64,000 nt of DNA from Ureibacillus composti. GTDB lineage: Bacteria > Bacillota > Bacilli > Bacillales_A > Planococcaceae. The notes beneath the pieces are model-generated. The model was not told the origin of the DNA. It saw only the letters and a list, made by a program, of their open reading frames with translations, and searched no databases. The stretch covers positions 3,303,001-3,367,000 of the forward strand of contig JAUCEP010000002.1 in the NCBI GenBank assembly GCA_030348875.1. The letters run 5' to 3'. A program made the position numbers and the translations under genes. Positions within the stretch are counted from its first letter, which is position 1, and every line of letters begins with the position of its first letter. Positions 17,792-26,317 of this stretch are shown here, piece by piece.

Positions 17792-19378
17792 ATGAATATC
17801 AAAACTGACATCGTGATTATAGGAAGTGGTGTTGCAGCACTACAAGCAGCACGAGTTTTATCTCAACGTTTTGACGTTCACCTTGTGACGAAATCAGAAA
17901 TAACAAATGGTAGCTCCTATAAAGCTCAAGGTGGAATTGCAGCTGTAACAAGTGAAGACGACCATATTTCATACCATATTAGCGATACGTTAATCGCAGG
18001 GGAACATCATCATGCAGAACAAAATGTAGAAACATTGGTAATTCAAGGTAAGGAAACGATTAAACAAATGATCAATGAAAGCTTTCCTACCGATCGTACT
18101 CCTGATGGCTCTATTTCTTTAGGTCTTGAGGGTGCCCATAGTAAACCACGTATCGTTCACTCTGGTGGAGATGCGACAGGAAAAGCATTAGTTGACTATT
18201 TGCTAACAAACCTCTCAGAAAAAGTTCATATTCATTCATTTGAATTTGCTTTTGAACTTCTTTTAAATCAGGCCGGTGAATGTATCGGGGTTAAAACGAA
18301 AACGGAGGATCGAGAAAATTGTTATTTCGCATCATACGTAATTTTAGCAACGGGTGGAGCAGGTGCTCTATATGCATGTACATCCAATGTTTCTAATAGT
18401 TATGGTGATGGAATAGCTCTCGCTTATTTAGCAGGTGCAGAAATTGCAGATATGGAATTTATCCAATTCCATCCAAGTTTATTATATCTAGATGGTAAAT
18501 CAAGAGGGCTAGTTTCCGAAGCAGTCCGCGGTGAGGGTGGGTATTTTGTCGATGATAACGGCCGTAAAATTATGCAAGGTATTCATCCACTAGGTGATTT
18601 AGCGCCAAGACATATCACTGCTTATGAAATGTACAAAGAAAGAGCAAAAGGAAATAATGTGTACGTAGATATATCCGAAATTAATCATTTTGAAGAAAAG
18701 TTTCCTACTATAACGAAACTATGTGAAGAACATGGTGTTTCAATTACTGAGGGGAGAATTCCCATTGCTCCAGGTAGCCATTTTCTTATGGGTGGGGTTG
18801 TTGCTGACTGTTACGGTCGTACAAGTATTCCTAGATTACTAGCTGTCGGTGAGGTTGCTTGTACCGGTGTCCATGGGGCAAATCGACTTGCTAGTAACTC
18901 CCTATTAGAAGGGGTTACTTTCGGTAAGTTAATGGCTGAAAATTTATTAACAAATGGCACTTTACAACAGAACTTCCAACCAATAAAGCAACAAAAGAAA
19001 CCATTTCACTTAAATTTACATTCTGTTAGAACACTTCAAAATAAAATGTTAGAACTTGCAGGTATAGTTAGGGATTCAGAAGGATTACAGAGTTTAATAA
19101 AACAACTTCCTTCTTATAAAATAGTTAGAACCTTAAATACGGATTCATTAAGTCGTAATGAACTAGAGTTATTTTTTATGCATATTTCAGCGACATTAAT
19201 AGCGAATGCAGCTCTAGCTCGAACAGAATCACGAGGAGCACATATTCGAAAAGATTATCAAGAATCAAGCAAAACTTTGGGAAAACAATGGATTATTTTT
19301 TCTAAAGGAACAATGAATGTGAGGGACAATCTCTATGAACATAATCAAATTAGAAGATATGTTAAAGCAGTTCTTTAA
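17792..19378 (+). CDS. nadB: L-aspartate oxidase
   Basis: Flavoenzyme making iminoaspartate from L-aspartate, first step of de novo NAD synthesis. It has 528 residues (B. subtilis 531). FAD-binding Rossmann motif DIVIIGSGVAALQAARVL lies at 6-23, with SSYKAQGGIAAV after it. Substrate-site blocks: HSGGDATGKAL, EFIQFHPSLLYL, LVSEAVRGEGG, DLAPRHITAYEM and GSHFLMGGV. A second FAD segment is LLAVGEVACTGVHGANRLAS. The last 44 bases overlap the start of nadC in another frame. It heads the nadB-nadC-nadA operon. Confidence 0.96.
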   Translation: MNIKTDIVIIGSGVAALQAARVLSQRFDVHLVTKSEITNGSSYKAQGGIAAVTSEDDHISYHISDTLIAGEHHHAEQNVETLVIQGKETIKQMINESFPTDRTPDGSISLGLEGAHSKPRIVHSGGDATGKALVDYLLTNLSEKVHIHSFEFAFELLLNQAGECIGVKTKTEDRENCYFASYVILATGGAGALYACTSNVSNSYGDGIALAYLAGAEIADMEFIQFHPSLLYLDGKSRGLVSEAVRGEGGYFVDDNGRKIMQGIHPLGDLAPRHITAYEMYKERAKGNNVYVDISEINHFEEKFPTITKLCEEHGVSITEGRIPIAPGSHFLMGGVVADCYGRTSIPRLLAVGEVACTGVHGANRLASNSLLEGVTFGKLMAENLLTNGTLQQNFQPIKQQKKPFHLNLHSVRTLQNKMLELAGIVRDSEGLQSLIKQLPSYKIVRTLNTDSLSRNELELFFMHISATLIANAALARTESRGAHIRKDYQESSKTLGKQWIIFSKGTMNVRDNLYEHNQIRRYVKAVL

Positions 19379-20180
19379 TGAAGATATAGGAGATGGCGAT
19401 CTTTCCAGTGAACTTCTATTCTCACCTACTGAACAGGGCGCATTTACATTTTATGCAAAAGAAGAAGGAATCTTTTGTGGAGAGCAAATCATCAAAGCTG
19501 GATTTTCTATTATCGACCCTACTCTTAAGGTAACGCTTTTACAAAGTGATGGTAGTCGATTAAAAAAAGGTGACGAAATTGCAATAATTGAGGGTTCTTT
19601 CAGAAGTCTATTAACTGGAGAACGGGTAGTACTAAATTTAATTCAACGTATGAGTGGAATTGCAACGAATGCCTTCAACGCCACTTTATTAACAGAAGGA
19701 ACAAACGCTAAAATTTGTGATACAAGAAAAACGATGCCTGGATTAAGAATGTTAGATAAATATGCGGTTCGAACTGGAGGCGCATTTAATCACCGAAGTG
19801 GTTTATATGATTGCATTATGTTAAAAGATAATCATATTTCTTTTGCGGGTAACATAACTAACGCCGTGCAAATAGCAAAATCGAAAATTGGACATACCGT
19901 TAAAATTGAAGTGGAAATTGAGACGAAGGAACAATTGCTTGAATCGATTGAAGCTGGTGCGGATATCATCATGTTTGATAATCGTACCCCTGAAGAGATT
20001 CGTGAATGGTTACCCCTTGTTCCCGACCATGTAATAACAGAAGCATCAGGTGGGATTACATTAGAAAACCTTCGTGCTTACGCTGAAAGTGGCATCCAAT
20101 GGATTTCTCTTGGGTCGTTAACTCATTCCGTTAAAGCGTTAGATATTAGTGCCTTAGTGCAAACGAAAGGAGCTTATTAA
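19335..20180 (+). CDS. nadC: Quinolinate phosphoribosyltransferase (carboxylating)
   Basis: Converts quinolinate + PRPP to nicotinate mononucleotide + CO2 + PPi. It has 281 residues. Family blocks: [14 protein letters not shown] near the N-terminus, [56 protein letters not shown] (substrate Arg/His/Lys), ADIIMFDN and [12 protein letters not shown]. The start ATG 19335, with GAGGG upstream, gives an N-terminus aligned with B. subtilis NadC, so the 44-bp overlap with nadB is real rather than a start error. nadA begins one base after the TAA. Confidence 0.96.
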   Translation: MNIIKLEDMLKQFFNEDIGDGDLSSELLFSPTEQGAFTFYAKEEGIFCGEQIIKAGFSIIDPTLKVTLLQSDGSRLKKGDEIAIIEGSFRSLLTGERVVLNLIQRMSGIATNAFNATLLTEGTNAKICDTRKTMPGLRMLDKYAVRTGGAFNHRSGLYDCIMLKDNHISFAGNITNAVQIAKSKIGHTVKIEVEIETKEQLLESIEAGADIIMFDNRTPEEIREWLPLVPDHVITEASGGITLENLRAYAESGIQWISLGSLTHSVKALDISALVQTKGAY

Positions 20181-20181
20181 T

Positions 20182-21285
20182 ATGTCTGTAACTTGCGCAA
20201 TCCCAACAAGTGGCATGCTACCAGAAAAATATCGAAAAATGAACCGTGCTGAAATGGAGGCCCGTGTTCGTGAAATAAAAGAAAAATTAGGGGATCAATT
20301 ATTTATCCCTGGACACCATTATCAAAAAGATGAAGTGATTCAATTCGCTGATGCAATTGGAGATTCGCTTCAGTTAGCTCAGGTTGCAGCAGCAAATAAA
20401 AAAGCACAACATATCGTATTCTGCGGTGTTCATTTTATGGCTGAAACCGCAGATATGCTTACTACAGATGAGCAAGTTGTCTATCTTCCAGATATGCGTG
20501 CTGGTTGTTCTATGGCAGATATGGCAAACATTTATCAAACGGAAGAAGCTTGGGAACAGTTAGTTAAACTTTTCGGAAATACAATCATCCCTTTGACATA
20601 TGTAAATTCCACTGCTGCCATTAAGGCATTTACTGGTCGCAATGGTGGTTCATGTGTTACTTCATCAAATGCGAAAAAAATGGTGGAATGGGCATTTACA
20701 CAAAATGAACGTTTATTCTTCTTACCTGATCAACATTTAGGTAGAAATACGGCCTTTGATTTAGGCATCCCATTAAACCAAATGGCTGTATGGAATCCAA
20801 TTAGTGGACAGCTTGAATATGAAGGCGAGCTGGATGCTGTTAAAGTCATCCTTTGGAAGGGACATTGTTCAGTACACCAAGGCTTTACAGTGGAAAACAT
20901 TCAACAAGTTCGTGAAAAATATCCTGAAATGAAAGTTATTGTTCATCCTGAATGTTGTCATGAGGTTGTCGAAGCTAGTGACGACAACGGTTCTACCAAA
21001 TATATCGTAGATGCCATTAATAATGCTCCTGCAGGTTCAAGTTGGGCGATTGGAACTGAAATGAACTTAGTGAAACGAATTATCGCAGAGCATCCTGATC
21101 AACATATTATTTCTCTTAATGAAAATATGTGCCCATGTTTAACAATGAATCGTATTGACTTACCTCACCTACTTTGGTCATTAGAATTAATTGAAAATGG
21201 CCAAAAGGGAAATGTTATTAAAGTCGATGAAGAGACTGCAGTACAAGCAAGATTATCTTTAGAAAGAATGTTAGCTTACGCTTAA
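20182..21285 (+). CDS. nadA: Quinolinate synthase (4Fe-4S)
   Basis: Condenses iminoaspartate with dihydroxyacetone phosphate to quinolinate; depends on an oxygen-sensitive 4Fe-4S cluster. It has 367 residues (B. subtilis 368). Seen: [20 protein letters not shown] with the substrate His, [11 protein letters not shown], the cluster Cys in [55 protein letters not shown] and the cluster Cys in [11 protein letters not shown]. The NifS encoded across the divergent promoter is the likely cluster supplier. Last gene of nadBCA, followed by a terminator. Confidence 0.97.
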   Translation: MSVTCAIPTSGMLPEKYRKMNRAEMEARVREIKEKLGDQLFIPGHHYQKDEVIQFADAIGDSLQLAQVAAANKKAQHIVFCGVHFMAETADMLTTDEQVVYLPDMRAGCSMADMANIYQTEEAWEQLVKLFGNTIIPLTYVNSTAAIKAFTGRNGGSCVTSSNAKKMVEWAFTQNERLFFLPDQHLGRNTAFDLGIPLNQMAVWNPISGQLEYEGELDAVKVILWKGHCSVHQGFTVENIQQVREKYPEMKVIVHPECCHEVVEASDDNGSTKYIVDAINNAPAGSSWAIGTEMNLVKRIIAEHPDQHIISLNENMCPCLTMNRIDLPHLLWSLELIENGQKGNVIKVDEETAVQARLSLERMLAYA

Positions 21286-21288
21286 GTG

Positions 21289-21322
21289 TTAAAAACCGCA
21301 AGGATTCCCTTGTGGTTTTTAA
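21289..21322 (+). terminator. Terminator after nadA
   Basis: AAAAACCGCAAG and CTTGTGGTTTTT pair (with one G-U) across a short loop, ending in a T run; it closes nadBCA. Confidence 0.85.
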
Positions 21323-21357
21323 CTATGCAATTTATTTCAAATTTTTACTGATTTGTA

Positions 21358-21387
21358 TGCATAGTTTTATCCACATGTTGCAAACTA
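21358..21387 (+). promoter_or_regulatory. Candidate SigG promoter of sspI
   Basis: TGCATA (21358-21363), 17-bp spacer, CAAACTA (21381-21387) fits the forespore SigG pattern (GMATR and CATNMTA-like). A forespore promoter is expected for an ssp gene. Confidence 0.6.
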
Positions 21388-21409
21388 TTCTTCGAGGAGG
21401 AGATTATGT

Positions 21410-21619
21410 ATGAATTTTCAAATTAGAGATGCAATTACAGCAAATGTTCAAGGTGACAGTTCTAGTGAATTTCGTAATACTGTAGAAGATGCAATTTCAC
21501 GTGGAGATGAACATTTATTACCTGGACTAGGCGTTTTCCTTGAAAAATGGTGGAAAGCATCTAGTGCTGATGAACAACAAGCTTTCACAGAAAAACTATC
21601 AAAAGCATTCCAAAATTAA
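21410..21619 (+). CDS. sspI: Small acid-soluble spore protein SspI
   Basis: Minor small acid-soluble spore protein made in the forespore. The 69-residue product has the family pattern NFQIRDAITANVQG, FRNTVEDAISRGDEHLLPGL and GVFLEKWWKASSADEQQAF, close to B. subtilis SspI (71 residues). Start ATG 21410 follows GGAGGAG. A SigG-like promoter precedes it and a terminator follows, so it is monocistronic. It is the clearest evidence that the organism forms endospores. Confidence 0.93.
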   Translation: MNFQIRDAITANVQGDSSSEFRNTVEDAISRGDEHLLPGLGVFLEKWWKASSADEQQAFTEKLSKAFQN

Positions 21620-21621
21620 TG

Positions 21622-21653
21622 TGAAAGGCTGACTTAATGTCAGTCTTTTTTAT
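21622..21653 (+). terminator. Terminator after sspI
   Basis: AAGGCTGAC and GTCAGTCTTTT form a stem followed by TTTTATAT. Confidence 0.75.
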
Positions 21654-21672
21654 ATTTCGTTTATCCCTCTAT

Positions 21673-21691
21673 TTGTCAACTAAGTTGACAA
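21673..21691. promoter_or_regulatory. Palindromic operator 1 of CarD-like gene
   Basis: TTGTCAACTAAGTTGACAA is a perfect 19-bp palindrome around a central A. Its right arm contains the -35 hexamer TTGACA of the downstream promoter. Confidence 0.75.
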
Positions 21692-21713
21692 TTTACACAA
21701 TTTAGCCTATACT
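21685..21713 (+). promoter_or_regulatory. SigA promoter of CarD-like gene
   Basis: TTGACA (21685-21690), 17-bp spacer, TATACT (21708-21713). Both hexamers and the spacing are near consensus. Confidence 0.8.
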
Positions 21714-21720
21714 AGTTATA

Positions 21721-21735
21721 GTCAACTTAGTTGAC
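21721..21735. promoter_or_regulatory. Palindromic operator 2 of CarD-like gene
   Basis: GTCAACTTAGTTGAC repeats the core of operator 1, centre to centre 46 bp, and covers the expected start of transcription. Confidence 0.75.
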
Positions 21736-21760
21736 AATTCTAGATTGGGGGCAAAAATAA

Positions 21761-22282
21761 ATGTTTAATAAAGGTGATTTAATTATTTATTCATCCCATG
21801 GATTATGTCATATTGACGATATTACAGAAAAGACTATTTCTGATGTGACGAAAAAGTACTATGAATTACATCCTCTAAATAATGCAAATTTAAAAATTAG
21901 TACCCCAGTTGATAATCGTTCAATTTCTATGTTAGAAATTATGTCAAAAAAACAAGCTGAAATCATTCTGAAATCATTTAAAGAACCTGGGATTGATTGG
22001 ATTGAAAAAAGTCATCAAAGAAATCAATTCTATTCTGAAGTTGCTAAGAATGGTAGTCGCCTTGAAAAAGCTAAAATAGTGAATACACTTATGCGTAAAA
22101 AACATGAAATCGAAATGAATGGTAAAAAGTTTTCTGAGTACGATCGTAAACTGCTAACTCTCATCCAGAGTATTTTATTTAACGAACTAGCCTTCTCCTT
22201 AGAGAAAACAGTTGATGAGATCCATACGCAGGTTGAGAACTATTTACAAATTAATGAAGGTTCACTTGTTGGTGAACACTAA
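21761..22282 (+). CDS. CarD/CdnL-like transcription regulator
   Basis: A 173-residue protein with an N-terminal CarD/TRCF RNA-polymerase-interacting domain (MFNKGDLIIYSSHGLCHIDDI, then KYYELHPL and ISTPVDN) and a helical C-terminal part (about 80-165; SRLEKAKIVNTLMRKKHE, LTLIQSILFNELAFSLEK). CarD-type proteins bind the RNA polymerase beta subunit and stabilise open promoters; B. subtilis has a member, YdeB. Start ATG 21761 follows GGGGG. Its promoter is bracketed by two copies of the same palindrome, so expression is probably switched by a dimeric repressor that I cannot identify here. It is monocistronic. Confidence 0.82.
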   Translation: MFNKGDLIIYSSHGLCHIDDITEKTISDVTKKYYELHPLNNANLKISTPVDNRSISMLEIMSKKQAEIILKSFKEPGIDWIEKSHQRNQFYSEVAKNGSRLEKAKIVNTLMRKKHEIEMNGKKFSEYDRKLLTLIQSILFNELAFSLEKTVDEIHTQVENYLQINEGSLVGEH

Positions 22283-22340
22283 AATATAAAAAGATGTGCT
22301 GATAACCTAATATAGCCATGTTTGTCTTAATAAACAAACT

Positions 22341-22376
22341 AAAAAGCAATCCAGCGTCTCCCGGATTGCTTTTTTC
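22341..22376. terminator. Bidirectional terminator CarD-like gene / candidate small RNA
   Basis: AAAAAGCAATCC (22341-22352) pairs with GGATTGCTTTTT (22363-22374). Six T follow on the plus strand and five on the minus strand. Confidence 0.88.
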
Positions 22377-22506
22377 TATGTAGCGATGCGTCTTTCCATC
22401 TTGAAATCAACATCGCATATCATACAATTGTAGCGAGTCCCCCACAATTGAAGATTTTTAACCCTTCCAGATAAGAATATTCCAACCGTATATTCTTACC
22501 TCTTCT
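22341..22506 (-). ncRNA. Candidate small RNA of about 165 nt
   Basis: No family recognised. On the minus strand a TATAAT (22513-22518) with a weak -35 (TAGATT, 17-bp spacer) is followed by a chain of hairpins: TAAGAATAT/ATATTCTTA (22472-22498), GAAG/CTTC (22450-22467), CAATTG/CAATTG (22425-22450) and GCGATG/CATCGC (22383-22416). The last hairpin is the intrinsic terminator (22341-22376). No open frame of note lies inside. It lies downstream of argF and would converge on the CarD-like gene, sharing its terminator. Confidence 0.45.
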
Positions 22507-22624
22507 TTTATAATTATACAATACCTAATCCCCAAAATCTAGATTAAATAATATTTTTTTCCAAAAAATTGTATTCTTTATACGTAAAGCGTAGATGTGC
22601 TTTAGTACAACTTATTTCAAACCA

Positions 22625-23590
22625 TTATGCAAGTAACGAAACAAGTACTGCTTTTTGCGCATGTAGTCGGTTTTCTGCTTGCTCGAAAATATAAGAATTT
22701 GGACCATCAATTACAGATGAAGCTACTTCTTCTTCACGATGAGCTGGTAGGCAATGTAAGAACATATAATCTGGTTTTGCATGACGTACAAGCTCATCAT
22801 TTATTTGATAACCTTTAAAGTCTACTAAGCGTTTTGCTGTTTCTTCTTCTTGCCCCATTGAAGTCCATACATCAGCATAAACTGCATCCGCATTTTTTAC
22901 TGCTTCAATTGGATCGTTTGTTACTTTTACTAAACTTCCATTGGCTTTTGCTATTTCTTGTGCTTTCTCAATAATTTCTGCATTTGGCTCATATCCTTTA
23001 GGTGTTGCTACTGAAATATCCATACCAACATGTGCAGCAGCAATCACTAATGAATGTGCAACATTATTTCCATCGCCTACATAAGCAATTTTTAACCCTT
23101 TTAATTGTCCCTTATTTTCAGCAATTGTCTCCAAGTCTGCAAGTGCTTGACATGGATGATAAAGGTCCGTAAGTCCATTAATAACCGGAATTGTAGCATG
23201 ATTTGCTAATTCTTTAACCATTTCATGAGAATTTGCACGAATCATAATGGCATCTAAATAACCAGATAAAACATGCCCAGTATCAGAAATTGGCTCTCCA
23301 CGGCCAATTTGCATATCACGAGAATGCATGAACATGGCTTTACCACCTAGTTGATTCATACCTACTTCAAATGAAATACGAGTACGTGTAGAATGTTTTT
23401 CAAAGATCATTCCTAATGTTTTACCCTCAAGTAATTTAGGGCATCTACCCGCTTTAGTGATTTTTTTTAACTGTGTTGCTAATGTAATTAAATCTTCCAC
23501 TTCTTCGCTTGTATAATCAAGTAACGTTAATAAGTCTTTCCCTTTTAAACTTGTTACCAATTTTAACTGTACCTCTTCTAAAAGTTTCAT
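22625..23590 (-). CDS. argF: Ornithine carbamoyltransferase
   Basis: Makes citrulline from ornithine and carbamoyl phosphate in arginine synthesis. Motifs: carbamoyl-phosphate site [43 protein letters not shown] and the ornithine-side [14 protein letters not shown], all intact. Start is ATG 23590 ([11 protein letters not shown]), seven bases after GGGGCGG; the frame also extends to 23635 but through the ribosome site. 321 residues (B. subtilis 319). It stands alone here, away from other arg genes, with its own promoter and a candidate ARG box. Confidence 0.94.
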   Translation of the reverse strand: MKLLEEVQLKLVTSLKGKDLLTLLDYTSEEVEDLITLATQLKKITKAGRCPKLLEGKTLGMIFEKHSTRTRISFEVGMNQLGGKAMFMHSRDMQIGRGEPISDTGHVLSGYLDAIMIRANSHEMVKELANHATIPVINGLTDLYHPCQALADLETIAENKGQLKGLKIAYVGDGNNVAHSLVIAAAHVGMDISVATPKGYEPNAEIIEKAQEIAKANGSLVKVTNDPIEAVKNADAVYADVWTSMGQEEETAKRLVDFKGYQINDELVRHAKPDYMFLHCLPAHREEEVASSVIDGPNSYIFEQAENRLHAQKAVLVSLLA

Positions 23591-23626
23591 AATATTCCGC
23601 CCCTTATTTCGATGATGATGTAATTC

Positions 23627-23655
23627 ATTATACATATGTATATTTATTAAATCAA
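23627..23655 (-). promoter_or_regulatory. SigA promoter of argF
   Basis: Minus-strand TTGATT (23650-23655), 17-bp spacer, TATAAT (23627-23632), about 40 bp before the start codon. Confidence 0.75.
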
Positions 23656-23672
23656 GTGCATTTTTATTATTT
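23655..23672 (-). promoter_or_regulatory. Candidate ARG box (AhrC/ArgR site)
   Basis: AAATAATAAAAATGCACT matches the B. subtilis ARG box CATGAATAAAAATKCAAK at 14 of 18 positions and abuts the argF -35. The gene identity makes arginine repression plausible. Confidence 0.5.
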
Positions 23673-23860
23673 TTAACACATCCCTTAATTTATTCGATAT
23701 TCACTTTTTTAGTATAAAAATACTGCAGTAATTCTCAGAAAATTGATGTATCAAAACAATTAACAAGAGTATATTAATAAATATTCGAAATTCCATTAAT
23801 ATGCAATTTATTCATGATACAACCTTACTATATATATGCATCGTTTATAAAAAAAGACAT

Positions 23861-23892
23861 AAAAAGAACGAAGATTTTAATCATCTTCGTTC
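23861..23892 (-). terminator. Terminator after ysdC
   Basis: GAACGAAGAT (23866-23875) pairs with ATCTTCGTTC (23883-23892); five T follow on the minus strand. Confidence 0.85.
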
Positions 23893-23955
23893 AAATGTTC
23901 TTTTTGATCATGTATAGAAGGTTTGGTTCCGATCGGCTCTTAATTAGCTCTTTTA

Positions 23956-25044
23956 TTAGTCAAATATAATTTTGTTTACCGTTGCTCGGTCTAGCTTTTT
24001 GATGATTTCTACAATTAATTTAACCGTATTTTCGTAGTCATCACGATGTAAAATGGCTGCATGAGAATGAATGTAGCGTGTAGCAACACCAATAGACATT
24101 GCAGGTACACCATTAGCTGTAATATGAATGGAACCAGCATCTGTTCCTCCACCAGGAATTGCTTCATATTGATAAGGTATTTTATTTTCTTCAGCAATAT
24201 CTATTACAAAGTCACGTAACCCTTTATGACCAACCATTGAAGCGTCATAAATGATAATTTGAGGACCATCCCCTAATTTTGAAGAAGCTTCTTTTGCTGT
24301 GATTCCTGGGGTATCACCGGCTACCCCTACATCAACTGCGAAGCCGATATCAGGTTGAATTTTAAAGGTTGCTGTTTTTGCACCGCGAAGACCGACTTCT
24401 TCTTGAACATTCCCAACAGCATATACGATATTTTCATGTTTCACGTCTTTTAATTGACGTAATACATCAATGGCAATTGCGCAACCAATTCGGTTATCCC
24501 ACGCTTTTGCCAATAACATCTTTTCATTTTTTAAGACATTGAATTCGAAATAGGGTGTAATCATATCCCCTGGTCGAATCCCCCACTCAAAAACTTCATC
24601 CTTAGAGGTTGCACCTATATCAATAAACATATCTTTTAAGTCTACAGTCTTTTTGCGTGCATCTACAGGTAAAATATGCGGTGGTTTAGATCCAATTACC
24701 CCTATTATTTCTTCACCTTTACGTGTTGTGATTGTGACTCGTTGAGACAACATAACATGACTCCACCAACCACCAACTGTTTGGAACTTAATAAAACCTT
24801 TATCATCAATTTGAGTTACCATAAAGCCTACTTCATCTAAATGGCCTGCAATCATTACTTTAGGTCCGTTTTCATTCCCTACTTTTTTGGCAATTAAACT
24901 ACCTAAATTATCTTGTTCAATTTCGTCTGCAAATGGTTCAATATATCGTCTCATGACTTCTCGAGGTGCTTTTTCATTTCCAGCAATCCCATTGGCATCA
25001 GTTAATTCCTTTAACATATTCAGAGTATGATCTAATTCGGCCAT
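23956..25044 (-). CDS. ysdC: M42-family aminopeptidase (YsdC-like)
   Basis: Cytosolic di-metal aminopeptidase of family M42, of the glutamyl aminopeptidase/tetrahedral TET type. It has 362 residues. Metal ligands and catalytic residues are all visible: His in [12 protein letters not shown] (about 69), bridging Asp in [11 protein letters not shown] (about 181), Glu pair in [10 protein letters not shown] (about 214), Asp in [10 protein letters not shown] (about 236) and His in [10 protein letters not shown] (about 325). The adjacent ysdB, ysdA and rplT genes match the B. subtilis abnA-ysdC-ysdB-ysdA-rplT order, which fixes the name. The next gene upstream encodes a dUTPase not found in that order in B. 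subtilis. Confidence 0.9.
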   Translation of the reverse strand: MAELDHTLNMLKELTDANGIAGNEKAPREVMRRYIEPFADEIEQDNLGSLIAKKVGNENGPKVMIAGHLDEVGFMVTQIDDKGFIKFQTVGGWWSHVMLSQRVTITTRKGEEIIGVIGSKPPHILPVDARKKTVDLKDMFIDIGATSKDEVFEWGIRPGDMITPYFEFNVLKNEKMLLAKAWDNRIGCAIAIDVLRQLKDVKHENIVYAVGNVQEEVGLRGAKTATFKIQPDIGFAVDVGVAGDTPGITAKEASSKLGDGPQIIIYDASMVGHKGLRDFVIDIAEENKIPYQYEAIPGGGTDAGSIHITANGVPAMSIGVATRYIHSHAAILHRDDYENTVKLIVEIIKKLDRATVNKIIFD

Positions 25045-25112
25045 TATTTCGCCCTCCTAAATAATTTCATCTTATTATAGCGCTACTATTGCTGATTTAG
25101 AATTAATTGCCC

Positions 25113-25595
25113 TTAATAACCAGTTCGTTGACGTTCATAATTTTTTTCATTTTTTTCAAGATATGCATTAATAATATCTTCTAAAGTAAACTCTAAGTTG
25201 TAAGCTAATACACCATAGCACTGCCAAATGGCACCGTAGCCCTCTTCTGTAGGATTATGAATGAAAGTTAAAATGACATCTTGTGTACGTAAAAACCATT
25301 TTGTTAAATCTTCTTTCGTTTGTGTTTCTGGCCATCGTTCAAATGAATATCCTTTTTCATTACCTAATGAAAGTAAAAAGTGAATCGAGTCAACAAATTC
25401 TTCTAAAATTATTTCTCTTTCGGATGGACCTTTCGTACTCCAAAACTTAAAGCAGCGTGTTTCATTGGCAAGTTCTGCTAGTTCAATCATTAACGCTAAC
25501 CCTTTTTCCACAAATACATCATGTTTAATATTTTGATTCTTTTCAATAAACGAATCTAATTCTCGCTGCATCTCAAACAATTTCTTTAATTCCAT
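25113..25595 (-). CDS. Dimeric all-alpha dUTP diphosphatase
   Basis: A 160-residue protein of the dimeric dUTPase (all-alpha NTP pyrophosphatase) superfamily, which converts dUTP to dUMP and keeps uracil out of DNA. The metal-binding helices are visible: ALMIELAELANETRCFKFW (ExxE pattern, about 31-49) and ILEEFVDSIHFLLSLGNEKG (ExxD pattern, about 64-83). Further KxY-type residues follow in the C-terminal helix. Start ATG 25595. It is inserted between ysdC and ysdB relative to B. subtilis, and is divergent from ysdB. Confidence 0.82.
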   Translation of the reverse strand: MELKKLFEMQRELDSFIEKNQNIKHDVFVEKGLALMIELAELANETRCFKFWSTKGPSEREIILEEFVDSIHFLLSLGNEKGYSFERWPETQTKEDLTKWFLRTQDVILTFIHNPTEEGYGAIWQCYGVLAYNLEFTLEDIINAYLEKNEKNYERQRTGY

Positions 25596-25623
25596 AAAAT
25601 ATCCCTCAATTTCTTCAAAAAAA

Positions 25624-25650
25624 TGAAACTTATTTACCCCTATAATCGTA
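25624..25650 (+). promoter_or_regulatory. Candidate SigW promoter of ysdB
   Basis: TGAAAC (25624-25629) and CGTA (25647-25650) with a 17-bp spacer. ysdB belongs to the SigW regulon in B. subtilis, so this looks like conserved control. Confidence 0.65.
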
Positions 25651-25687
25651 AAGGAAATTACAACCTATTTACAAGGGGGAACTTTAA

Positions 25688-26074
25688 TTGGCTCTTCTTC
25701 TACTTCGCATATTAATAATCGCGCTGATTATTTATATATTCTATAAAATAGTGCGTTATTTAACAGACCCAAAACGAAAATTAGATGATGCTTACGAAAA
25801 AGGTCAATACTATTTTTATGATGATGTAAAAAACGTGAGAAAGAACTTTTTTATTTCTTATAAAGGTGCCCTCTTTGAAGGTGAGAAATATCTAGGTACA
25901 ACCGATGATGCTTTTGAAGTCGTTTCCATTTTTGTTTGGGTACACGATGCAATGAGTCTTCAAGGATTAACAAAAGAAGACTTCTTATACTTAGAAAAAG
26001 AAATTTTAATGAATTATCCAAAGGCGAAAATTAATTGGAAAAATCCTATTGAACAATTGATGAAAGAAAATTGA
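25688..26074 (+). CDS. ysdB: SigW-regulon membrane-anchored protein YsdB
   Basis: A 128-residue protein with one N-terminal membrane span (residues 2-20, ALLLLRILIIALIIYIFYKI) and a cytoplasmic soluble part (DPKRKLDDAYEKGQYYFYDD, YLGTTDDAFEVVSIFVWVHD). The function is unknown; in B. subtilis ysdB responds to envelope stress through SigW. Start is TTG 25688, eight bases after AAGGGGG, and the context supports that over any internal ATG. A terminator follows. It is convergent with ysdA, unlike the co-oriented arrangement with rplT. Confidence 0.85.
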   Translation: MALLLLRILIIALIIYIFYKIVRYLTDPKRKLDDAYEKGQYYFYDDVKNVRKNFFISYKGALFEGEKYLGTTDDAFEVVSIFVWVHDAMSLQGLTKEDFLYLEKEILMNYPKAKINWKNPIEQLMKEN

Positions 26075-26102
26075 AAAGCACTCTCTGTTTTTTGCGACAC
26101 AA

Positions 26103-26160
26103 AAATAAGGATTGTCTTTCATTGCACAAAGTATGCATGTTTGACAATCCTCTTATTTTA
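26103..26160. terminator. Terminator after ysdB
   Basis: AATAAGGATTGTC pairs with GACAATCCTCTTATT (one bulge) over a 25-nt loop and ends in TTTTA. The rest of the 26075-26317 gap shows nothing else. Confidence 0.65.
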
Positions 26161-26317
26161 TATATTTGTTCCAATATTTATATGAACAGTCTAGTATGAT
26201 GATTTCTTCATTATTTAAAGCACGTTGAATTTACCTTACATAAATTATTTTCATTTTAACAATCTTCCAACTACTACCGCTCGCTAAATTTTGATGCCAT
26301 ATTTAATACAGGAATGA

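Larger units (their letters stand above)
23591..23955. other. Intergenic region argF / ysdC
   Basis: 365 bp holding the argF promoter, a candidate ARG box and the ysdC terminator, each listed separately. The remaining AT-rich sequence shows no further coding or structured element. Confidence 0.6.

Noticed and set aside
23614-23640. Second ARG box around the argF -10 (ATGTA...TACAT symmetry)
   Set aside because: Only five-base arms match; the consensus fit is poor, so only the upstream box is reported.
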